A stretch of DNA of 64,000 bases from a virus. Every line of letters begins with the position of its first letter. Within the stretch, counting starts at the first letter, position 1. Where the stretch lies: the IMG/VR virus record IMGVR_UViG_3300032287_003113, positions 155,880 to 219,879 of that record; one strand, given 5' to 3'. The notes under the pieces were generated by a model that did no database searches, had not been told where the DNA came from, and was given only the letters and a program-made list of their open reading frames with translations. Position numbers and translations under genes: made by a program. This document shows positions 9,339-16,516 of the stretch, in pieces.

Positions 9339-10407
9339 AGTAATCTTACGCAACCCTTTAAACTACACAGATCAAGTTGATTATACAATTACGGCTGCAG
9401 ATAACCAATTGGCACGGGATTGGGTATCAGCATTAAAATTAGAACTATCGAGTGGTCGGCTATTAGAAAAGAATTTTTGTTTTATGGGTTTTCCCCGTAC
9501 AGCCCGCACACTGGAATATCTTTGTGACGAACTCAATCAAGCAGTAGATATCATTAATAGTTCTGGCATAGAATATCATATTCCTGAAGTGTTCTCCCCT
9601 GACACGGTACGTGGATTTGATTATGCAGATAATGGTGTCAATCATGCTGTAATGAATCAACTACACAATCACTTTGAGCGATTGCAAGGAACTGTTTGGG
9701 GTTTAAGTGATTATTACCGACGTGCCAACTACGAAACAAAGTATGCTATCCGACAGTTAAACAACATCTGTCACGAGATGGAAAACCTAATACTAAGTCA
9801 GCGTAAAGAAGCCACAGCACCTTATTGGGTACGTCCAAGCCAAATTACTACATTTCTACAAGCCGAGCGTTATGACCTCAAAGGCGAACATCGCACAGGG
9901 TTTGCCATCAATGGATATGATCGTGTACTAGGCGGAGTATATATGCATTGGACACAGATAGGCAAAACCTTGTTTGAAGTGTTCCGCGACGAAGGAGCAC
10001 CAGAACTTACAGCAACAACGTGTGAGGCCATCACAGAGTTAAAATACTACTCAGGCGAATTTGATGTAGAGTGGGGTAACGATGTGACCTTACTAGGCGA
10101 CAACAATCCTTGGCACACAAAGGAGCAGATAGAGTTTCGCAAGTGGCTAATAGCCAACAATCGAGATCCTGCAGATCCTGCATTAAGTCTAGGATACTTG
10201 CCTGTAGGACAAGTAGAATTGACAAAGAGTTTTGGTACAGCAGATTATCAACAGATATGGAACATACTTGGCAATCATTTGGACATATATCAAATAGAAG
10301 CAGGAGACGTATCCGCAACATTTGATTATTGCTGGACCGATGCCACGTACAAACAACAACAAATAGATCGGATGAGGCCGGGATATGACTATAGTAGCCG
10401 GGGGTGA
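9322..10407 (+). CDS. Conserved protein of unknown function in the radical SAM cluster
   Basis: 361 residues with no motif I recognise. It is soluble, without signal peptide or membrane segments, and has a mixed alpha/beta look with a long helical stretch around residues 110-160. It is translated from within the end of radical SAM protein 5 and overlaps the next SGNH gene by 23 bp, so it is part of the same operon. It could be a substrate, a scaffold or a partner enzyme. Confidence 0.6.
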   Translation: MTQSIKVILRNPLNYTDQVDYTITAADNQLARDWVSALKLELSSGRLLEKNFCFMGFPRTARTLEYLCDELNQAVDIINSSGIEYHIPEVFSPDTVRGFDYADNGVNHAVMNQLHNHFERLQGTVWGLSDYYRRANYETKYAIRQLNNICHEMENLILSQRKEATAPYWVRPSQITTFLQAERYDLKGEHRTGFAINGYDRVLGGVYMHWTQIGKTLFEVFRDEGAPELTATTCEAITELKYYSGEFDVEWGNDVTLLGDNNPWHTKEQIEFRKWLIANNRDPADPALSLGYLPVGQVELTKSFGTADYQQIWNILGNHLDIYQIEAGDVSATFDYCWTDATYKQQQIDRMRPGYDYSSRG

Positions 10408-11188
10408 TAGTTTTGTTTTTGGTCACGAATTAAAAGACTGCGGCAAGAACCCTAGTAAAAATACCTTTACGGCTTTATTGGGCGCCGACGTTTGTGTAGC
10501 TCGTGGCGGATACTCCAATAGTGCTATTGCTAGAACAGTGATGTCTGAATGCAGTCGACATCAAGACAATCTTGGCGTTATTGTTAGTTGGACTTTTTCT
10601 AGTAGGTTTGAATTTAGATTTGCCTACAGTACTGGACAAGTTAGCAGCCCCTGGTACAGCATCAATGCCTGGACCATAGAAGATAATTTTGAAAATATCA
10701 AAAGTGAGTTTGTTACAGAAAACGAAGCAATATTTAACAGCCAAGTAGAAACTATAAAACGGGCACAGAGCACAGGGGTACAGGACTTTGCAAAAACATT
10801 TTATAAACATGTGGGCAGTACAGAGTACTGGGAAATATATACTACACTTAAAGAAATTGTATTATTACAAAATTATTTGAAGCTACGCAATATACCTTAT
10901 ATGTTTACCTGTGCTGATAACCAAATTGTAAAAAATTATACTGTAGACAATGCAGACGTACATATTTCTGCATTATACAATCAAATTGATTTTGATCATT
11001 GGTTTTGGTTCCCGCCGGGCACCGGAGCAAATCAAACCGAAACCCCAAGAGGTTTTTATCAGTGGGCCGTGGAGAATAAATACCCAGTAGGCACCACACA
11101 TCCGCTGGAACAAGCACACATAGACGCATCCACGTTGATGCAAGGAAAATTCAATGAATTGGTTACGAAACATTTACAATCGAATTAA
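10385..11188 (+). CDS. SGNH-hydrolase-like protein
   Basis: 267 residues. Block I is MTIVAGGDSFVFGHE (S9 as nucleophile). The C-terminal block reads GTTHPLEQAHIDAS, which has the His but no Asp two or three residues before it. The same HPLExxH tail occurs in the next two SGNH proteins. It overlaps its upstream neighbour by 23 bp and contains the start of the following mini-gene. The missing Asp means activity as a classical hydrolase is uncertain. Confidence 0.65.
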   Translation: MTIVAGGDSFVFGHELKDCGKNPSKNTFTALLGADVCVARGGYSNSAIARTVMSECSRHQDNLGVIVSWTFSSRFEFRFAYSTGQVSSPWYSINAWTIEDNFENIKSEFVTENEAIFNSQVETIKRAQSTGVQDFAKTFYKHVGSTEYWEIYTTLKEIVLLQNYLKLRNIPYMFTCADNQIVKNYTVDNADVHISALYNQIDFDHWFWFPPGTGANQTETPRGFYQWAVENKYPVGTTHPLEQAHIDASTLMQGKFNELVTKHLQSN

Positions 11189-11255
11189 ACTAGAATTACG
11201 CTATCGCAAGAAGTTAAAAGAGCTTCGTAAACGAGATCCATTTATCTATAAATGA
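11154..11255 (+). CDS. 33-residue basic mini-protein
   Basis: A short gene of 34 codons that starts inside the end of the SGNH gene and ends ATGA onto the start of the next SGNH gene at 11252, so it is placed for coupled translation. The product begins MNWLRNIYNRIKLELRYRKK and continues with a Lys/Arg-rich stretch ending DPFIYK, giving one amphipathic basic helix. It fills exactly the space between two SGNH genes. I believe similar mini-proteins occur in other marine phages, but I cannot check that here. Confidence 0.6.
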   Translation: MNWLRNIYNRIKLELRYRKKLKELRKRDPFIYK

Positions 11256-11896
11256 TTTATTGTATCGGAGACAGTTTTACCTACGGGGAAGAACTTGCTG
11301 ACCGTAATACAGCATGGCCGGCAATATTGGGTAAAAAATTAAATCAACCTGTGACCAATTGGGGCAAACCAGCAACTGGAAACCATCGCATGGTCAAGCG
11401 TACAATGGATGCTGTATTTGCGGGTGCTTCGTTGATTGTCGTTGGTTGGTCAGATCCAGCTAGACAAGAGTTTGCTGATGATATCAGTATTACTGACTTA
11501 TGGGCAGGTAGGGATTATCGTAGAATGCAAACCTGTACTGATCATCGACGTGATTTAATCAAGTATATGACAGCGTATGACGTTCCGGGATATTACTACG
11601 CACAGTGGATACGACAAATCGTTTTAACACAGACTTTTTGTCGTGCAAATGCCGTTCCTTGTGTGATGTTTAGTGCGTGTAATGCTGAAAGTTGGAATAT
11701 TGATTATATAAAAAAACAAAGTCAACACGAGCATTTAACGCGACACGTAGATGTAGACACATACATTGGTTGGCCATATTCAGGATCAACGGAATGGACA
11801 TATGGTACACCGCATGGCCCGGGCGGTCATCCTCTGGAACAGGGTCATGAGATTATAGCAGAAAAAATTTATGAGCATATTAGCCGTCGGGTGTAG
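11252..11896 (+). CDS. SGNH-hydrolase-like protein
   Basis: 214 residues. It has MIYCIGDSFTYGEELADR (block I, S8), GKPATGNHRM (block II region with Gly and Asn), VVGWSDPAR and a C-terminal GPGGHPLEQGHEIIAEKI. The histidine block has Gly-Gly rather than Asp before the His. It is closely related to the next gene, with the same order of motifs, so the two are a tandem duplication. It overlaps the next gene by 26 bp. Confidence 0.7.
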   Translation: MIYCIGDSFTYGEELADRNTAWPAILGKKLNQPVTNWGKPATGNHRMVKRTMDAVFAGASLIVVGWSDPARQEFADDISITDLWAGRDYRRMQTCTDHRRDLIKYMTAYDVPGYYYAQWIRQIVLTQTFCRANAVPCVMFSACNAESWNIDYIKKQSQHEHLTRHVDVDTYIGWPYSGSTEWTYGTPHGPGGHPLEQGHEIIAEKIYEHISRRV

Positions 11897-12521
11897 TTTT
11901 ACAGCAGGTGCAGAATTACCCAATCCTGCAGAATCTGCTTGGCCCAACCTAATAGGAAAATTAAATAATCGTCCAGTAAAAAATTTGGGACTTGGCGGCG
12001 CATCCAATGATCGTACATTTAGATTGGTTATAGAGGAAACTGCTCAACAACGATTTGATTTGGTTGTTATACAGTGGACTGAACCTAGTCGTATGGAAAT
12101 ATGGAATGCCCGCCGCCGCAATACCATGGATGTAAATATAGGAAAGTTGCATTCAAACATGTTTGAGATGTCTTGGCTCGATACTTACTATTGCAATCAC
12201 TACGATGATTTCCACGCTCATCGTAAATGGGCCGCACAGATATTGTCCTTGCAAGGATATTTAAAATCAATCGATCAGCCCTATGTTATGGTCAGTTTAA
12301 ATGGACTTGATCAAAGACTTTACACGGGTGCATGGAGTAGTGTAAAATACTTGTGGGACGGTGTTGACACCATGCATTACCCAGGTTGGCCGTTTGAGGG
12401 AATTTATATGTGGCAAGGTGATTGTCCTAGAGCTCCCGGCGGGCATCCATTGGAGCTGGGACACAAAAGAATAGCAGAAAAAATAAATGAGCATATTAGG
12501 AATCTCGGCTGGCTTCCATGA
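11871..12521 (+). CDS. SGNH-hydrolase-like protein
   Basis: 216 residues. MSILAVGCSFTAGAELPNPA is block I (S9), GLGGASNDRTF is block II with the Gly, VVIQWTEPSR follows, and GGHPLELGHKRIAEKINEH closes the protein. As in its neighbour, the Asp usually found just before the catalytic His is replaced by Gly. It overlaps the carbamoyltransferase gene by 35 bp. Confidence 0.7.
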   Translation: MSILAVGCSFTAGAELPNPAESAWPNLIGKLNNRPVKNLGLGGASNDRTFRLVIEETAQQRFDLVVIQWTEPSRMEIWNARRRNTMDVNIGKLHSNMFEMSWLDTYYCNHYDDFHAHRKWAAQILSLQGYLKSIDQPYVMVSLNGLDQRLYTGAWSSVKYLWDGVDTMHYPGWPFEGIYMWQGDCPRAPGGHPLELGHKRIAEKINEHIRNLGWLP

Positions 12522-13968
12522 CGCCGCCATTTCGTTAATTAACTCCGATGGAGAAATAGTATTTGCTGGGCATTCAGAACGCTACAGCAAACGTAAGAAC
12601 GATCCAAATCTTTGTATTAGCCTATTAGAAGAGATATGCGATTACCCCATTGATACTATCGCATACTATGAACGACCCTGGAACAAACAATTACGTCAAT
12701 TGTACAGTGGGCAAGGAATAGAGTGGAACAAACTTTTTGTTAAACAAATTGTTCGGGATCAATTGCATGGCTGGTTGGCGCATCCTCCTAAAAACATAAA
12801 AACTTATAATCATCATTTGAGTCACGCCGCAGCAGGATTCCAAACAAGTGTGTTTGACAAAGCCACAGTGGTAGTAATTGATGCCATTGGGGAATGGGAC
12901 ACTATTAGTATTTGGGGTGCTCACTATGTGGATGGTCAGGCCAAATATCACAGACTGTGGGGACAGCGGTATCCACATAGTGTTGGACTGTTTTATTCAG
13001 CAATGACTCAGCGTGTGGGACTAAAACCCAACGAAGAAGAGTACATATTAATGGGCATGAGTGCATATGGCAAAGATAATGTTGCTGACGTTATAAAAAA
13101 TGCTGTAATTAACAATGAGTGGGATTTGACTTTTAAACAAAATTTACACACTGGCGTTGACACGGAGTTTTTACGTGGAATCTCAGACATGGATATTGCC
13201 ACATCTAGCCAGGCTTTTACAGAAAATCTGATATATAATGTTATGCGTCGAGCCAAAGACTTTGGCTGGAGCAGAAATTTGGTTTACATGGGCGGAGTTG
13301 CCCTAAATTGTTTAGCTAATCGTAATCTTGGTGATTATTTTGAAAAAATTTGGATCATGCCTAATCCTGGTGACGCTGGTAGCAGTCTTGGCGCCGCTGC
13401 CCTTGCCTACGGTAAAAGAATTGACTTCAACAACGCATACCTTGGTCACTGCATTAGCGGCGACTATCCCGTCAATGCCATCCTTGATTGTTTACTCCAC
13501 GATAAAATCGTTGGAGTTGCTTCCGGCCGAGCCGAATTTGGACCTCGTGCCCTTGGGAACAGAAGTCTCCTCGCCGATCCGCGTGGATCAGATATAAAAG
13601 ATCGTGTCAACCAAATCAAACGTCGTCAAAAGTTTAGGCCATTTGCGCCGGTTATCTTGGCTGAGCAAGCTGAGTTATTTTTTGATATGCCCCGTGGTTT
13701 CAGTGATAGTCCATATATGCAGTCAGTCGCCCATTGCCGGCATCCTGACACTTACCCTGCTATTGTGCATCACGACGGCACTAGCCGAGTACAAACGGTT
13801 ACAGATAATGGCTCAGGCATTAGAGAACTCCTAGAAAAATGGTATGTAATGACCGGCTGTCCCATGTTGCTCAACACCAGTCTCAACATTAGAGGTGAAC
13901 CCATGGTCAACGATCGTGCCGACGCAGATAGATTTGAACACTTATATGGAGTACGTGTATGCTCGTGA
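12487..13968 (+). CDS. Carbamoyltransferase (NodU/CmcH/TobZ family)
   Basis: 493 residues. The N-terminal Kae1/YrdC-type half has GISAGFHDAAISL (H11, D12), HHLSHAAAGF (109-118) and DAIGEWDT (132-139), matching the family's metal and carbamoyl-adenylate site. The C-terminal half has EFGPRALGNRSLLADPR and KFRPFAPVIL. The family moves a carbamoyl group from carbamoyl phosphate, via carbamoyl-AMP, to a hydroxyl on a sugar or other small molecule. It is somewhat shorter than the usual 550-600 residues. Its place between SGNH proteins and a probable 2OG oxygenase suggests decoration of a sugar or related product. Confidence 0.88.
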   Translation: MSILGISAGFHDAAISLINSDGEIVFAGHSERYSKRKNDPNLCISLLEEICDYPIDTIAYYERPWNKQLRQLYSGQGIEWNKLFVKQIVRDQLHGWLAHPPKNIKTYNHHLSHAAAGFQTSVFDKATVVVIDAIGEWDTISIWGAHYVDGQAKYHRLWGQRYPHSVGLFYSAMTQRVGLKPNEEEYILMGMSAYGKDNVADVIKNAVINNEWDLTFKQNLHTGVDTEFLRGISDMDIATSSQAFTENLIYNVMRRAKDFGWSRNLVYMGGVALNCLANRNLGDYFEKIWIMPNPGDAGSSLGAAALAYGKRIDFNNAYLGHCISGDYPVNAILDCLLHDKIVGVASGRAEFGPRALGNRSLLADPRGSDIKDRVNQIKRRQKFRPFAPVILAEQAELFFDMPRGFSDSPYMQSVAHCRHPDTYPAIVHHDGTSRVQTVTDNGSGIRELLEKWYVMTGCPMLLNTSLNIRGEPMVNDRADADRFEHLYGVRVCS

Positions 13969-14501
13969 AAATTACAGAAAACTTTTATCAACTCATTGAC
14001 GTATTTAACCCCAATTTATATCAACATTTAGCAAACGCTTTTAACCAAGATCGGTCCGCCTGGGCACAAATAAGTGACGAGAGCACAGATGTAAAACGTC
14101 AACAGCTAAGTTTATCTGTTAACGATTACCTTGGACAACAGATCAATGAAGAATTAAGAAAATATGTTAGAACAGCCGAGCCACGTGTTGGACCACTGTA
14201 TCAAAACGGTCCACAACTATGGTATGACAACAACGGTTATATCAACACCATACATGATGGTGATGTCAGTCCCAATCATTGTGTTAACGTACAAGTGTAT
14301 CTCAGTGATGGAGATGAACGTATGGGAACCTGTTGCTATGACGAAGGCGAATGGCACAGCGTACCGTATCGAGCCAACTCAGGATACATGCTGATAGGTC
14401 CTACTCGTATACCGCATGGTATGCAACATCCAGTAACCAATCACAGAATGAGTTTATATCAGGGATTTAGAAACACCGAAGTACCGTCAGATATTTGGTA
14501 A
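13959..14501 (+). CDS. Probable 2OG-Fe(II) oxygenase-like protein
   Basis: 180 residues. The second half looks like a double-stranded beta helix: QLWYDNNGYINTIHDGD followed by NVQVYLSD and, later, IPHGMQHPVTNHRMSLYQGF. The first His-Asp cluster, the later His and the Arg about ten residues after it fit the Fe and 2-oxoglutarate ligands of this superfamily. The spacing of the first HxD is not canonical (H-D-G-D), so the assignment is tentative. It overlaps the carbamoyltransferase by 10 bp. Confidence 0.5.
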   Translation: MLVKITENFYQLIDVFNPNLYQHLANAFNQDRSAWAQISDESTDVKRQQLSLSVNDYLGQQINEELRKYVRTAEPRVGPLYQNGPQLWYDNNGYINTIHDGDVSPNHCVNVQVYLSDGDERMGTCCYDEGEWHSVPYRANSGYMLIGPTRIPHGMQHPVTNHRMSLYQGFRNTEVPSDIW

Positions 14502-14512
14502 AGGAAAACAAA

Positions 14513-15352
14513 ATGACACAACGTATTTTAATTATGGGCCTGCCGGGTGCAGGTAAAACAACCTTGGCTGGTGCTCTTAAAAAGTATTTGGAACAGTACG
14601 GAACAATGAGTATGTATTCTGCTGAACAACTTCCAGTAACCGGGTTTGATGCTAAGGTAACTTGGTTTAATGCTGACGATATTCGTCGTAAGTACAACGA
14701 CTGGGATTTTAGCAATGAAGGACGCATCCGCCAAAGCCTACGTATGTTTCAGTTTAGTATAGAAGCCGGTGGAGAATATGTGATCTGTGACTTTGTTGCA
14801 CCGCTAGTAGAAATGCGTAACAACTTCAAAGCTGATTGGACCATTTGGGTAGATACTATACGTGAAGGTCGTTATGCTGACACCAATGCGGCCTTTGTTG
14901 AGCCTGACGTGTATGACTTCCGTGTCACAGAACAAAACGCAGAAAAATGGGCTGAGTTTATTGGATCGCATATTATTGATAATCGCCGCAGGCCCACGTT
15001 TGATTGGCGGAAAGAAACTGTACAAATGTTAGGACGTTGGCAACCTTGGCACGATGGACACCGTGCTTTGTTTGAGCGTCTAATACAACGCACAGGACAA
15101 GTAGTCATACAAATACGTGACGTACAAGGTTGGCAAGGATCAAATCCATTTGAAGTAGAAAAGGTTAAAGGCTTTATTCGTCGCGACCTAGATCCAATCT
15201 ATCAAGGACAATATGAAATACAAGTGGTACCTAATATTGTACACATTGGTTGGGGTCGTGGAGTAGGATATACCAGTGGTGAAGAAACATTTGATGAAGC
15301 TGTCACAGACATCAGTGCCACAAAGATTCGTCGAGAACTAGGACTCAAGTGA
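14513..15352 (+). CDS. APS-kinase-like P-loop kinase fused to HxGH nucleotidyltransferase
   Basis: 279 residues from the ATG at 14513, which has an AAAGGA box at 14500-14505. An in-frame TTG at 14495 is less likely. The N-terminal domain has Walker A GLPGAGKTT (9-17) and WFNADDIRRKYNDWDFS (51-67), typical of adenylylsulfate kinases. The C-terminal domain has GRWQPWHDGHRAL with the HxGH motif at 180-183 and ends DISATKIRREL, the signature of cytidylyl- or adenylyltransferases. The kinase could phosphorylate APS or a related small molecule, while the second domain activates a phosphate or mononucleotide. It converges on the next, minus-strand gene with a 15 bp overlap. Confidence 0.75.
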   Translation: MTQRILIMGLPGAGKTTLAGALKKYLEQYGTMSMYSAEQLPVTGFDAKVTWFNADDIRRKYNDWDFSNEGRIRQSLRMFQFSIEAGGEYVICDFVAPLVEMRNNFKADWTIWVDTIREGRYADTNAAFVEPDVYDFRVTEQNAEKWAEFIGSHIIDNRRRPTFDWRKETVQMLGRWQPWHDGHRALFERLIQRTGQVVIQIRDVQGWQGSNPFEVEKVKGFIRRDLDPIYQGQYEIQVVPNIVHIGWGRGVGYTSGEETFDEAVTDISATKIRRELGLK

Positions 15353-16516
15353 GATAGGTATAGGCAAGCCAGTTCTGACATCTAGGCGATATGGGGGTAT
15401 GCGTTGAAACGCACGATCTATCGCTGTAATAGACCGAATCAAATGATCCCATTCACGCTTGATAAACGCCGGATCATTAAATAATTGATAGTTGTGTTCT
15501 AAGACGGGTTGCATGTCTAGCAACATGGTCATTTGTTGTTCTGTGCTTAATTCGCTAACAGTTTTTATTACTTGAGCAATAGCTTCAATACGTATTACAG
15601 GATCTTCTATTGCATCGTAACTTTCATCCCAGTAGTCACCAAATGTACGAAAGCCATAACTACGCAAATACTCTAAGTTATGGGCACAACCAGCAAGTAC
15701 GAATGGCATACGAAGTACAATAGGTTTAAATATCTTTTCTGTCAAGTGTGTTTTTGTTTGAAAGAAACAGGTTTCCGTTACCAAGAATACAAAACTTTTC
15801 ATCAACTCAGTCATAGGACTTAACAACATACTTTGATTGGGAATGTTTTGTCCAGCAAAATCTATACGCAACTCTGGTATCTGTTTTATGTTAGCAATGG
15901 CCTCGTTGATGTATGCTGGATCAAATTCATATTCGGGAACACCTCGGCGTAGGTTATCATCAAACGCACCGTCGTCGGGGCAATGGTGACTGTAACTTAC
16001 ATATCCTGAATCAAGCAAATTGTTTTTGTATAATTCGTTTACCAACAGGCTACGATAGATACGACGGTTACTGGTCAGTCGATTAAAAGATATATAAGTT
16101 TTTTCTAAGGTACGTTCGTGTGGTAGTTGTAAACCAGGAAGCATTTGGTGTCCTCGGAACCAATCGTGGGCAGCAAAAATATGAAAGAAGTAATTGATAT
16201 GCAGGAATGGAAATTCTTCACAGATGCGTTTGGCTTCGTCACTGTCACGTTCAGTGGATACAAGAATAAATGGTTTTTGCTCAAGACCGGTGATGGCTTC
16301 AAACACAGGACGATTGTAATCTAAATCCAACGGCTCTTGATCATAAAAGATAAACAATGGCCCGCGAAATTTACCTGCATCTTCGTCATTGCGTCGAAAT
16401 TCAAGATTTTCTGGTAGAGTTGATCCAAAAGGATGTAGGTAAACTACCCTGGGATCTGTTATAATAGTTTGTAGGTGTTGGAATATATTTTCGTAATGAC
16501 TGGATAAGTTATACAT
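15338..16516 (-). CDS. Glycosyltransferase-like protein, paralogue of 35-1081
   Basis: 392 residues. The C-terminal part has THLTEKIFKPIVLRMPFVLAG (TEK...P...G pattern), then GFRTFGDYWDESYD and DMQPVLEHNYQLF, almost matching the tail of the protein at 35-1081. The N-terminal half is different, with YDQEPLDLDY near residue 54. It is inverted relative to the surrounding plus-strand genes. Its ATG (16516-16514) overlaps the ATG of the divergent gene at 16515. Confidence 0.55.
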   Translation of the reverse strand: MYNLSSHYENIFQHLQTIITDPRVVYLHPFGSTLPENLEFRRNDEDAGKFRGPLFIFYDQEPLDLDYNRPVFEAITGLEQKPFILVSTERDSDEAKRICEEFPFLHINYFFHIFAAHDWFRGHQMLPGLQLPHERTLEKTYISFNRLTSNRRIYRSLLVNELYKNNLLDSGYVSYSHHCPDDGAFDDNLRRGVPEYEFDPAYINEAIANIKQIPELRIDFAGQNIPNQSMLLSPMTELMKSFVFLVTETCFFQTKTHLTEKIFKPIVLRMPFVLAGCAHNLEYLRSYGFRTFGDYWDESYDAIEDPVIRIEAIAQVIKTVSELSTEQQMTMLLDMQPVLEHNYQLFNDPAFIKREWDHLIRSITAIDRAFQRIPPYRLDVRTGLPIPISLES

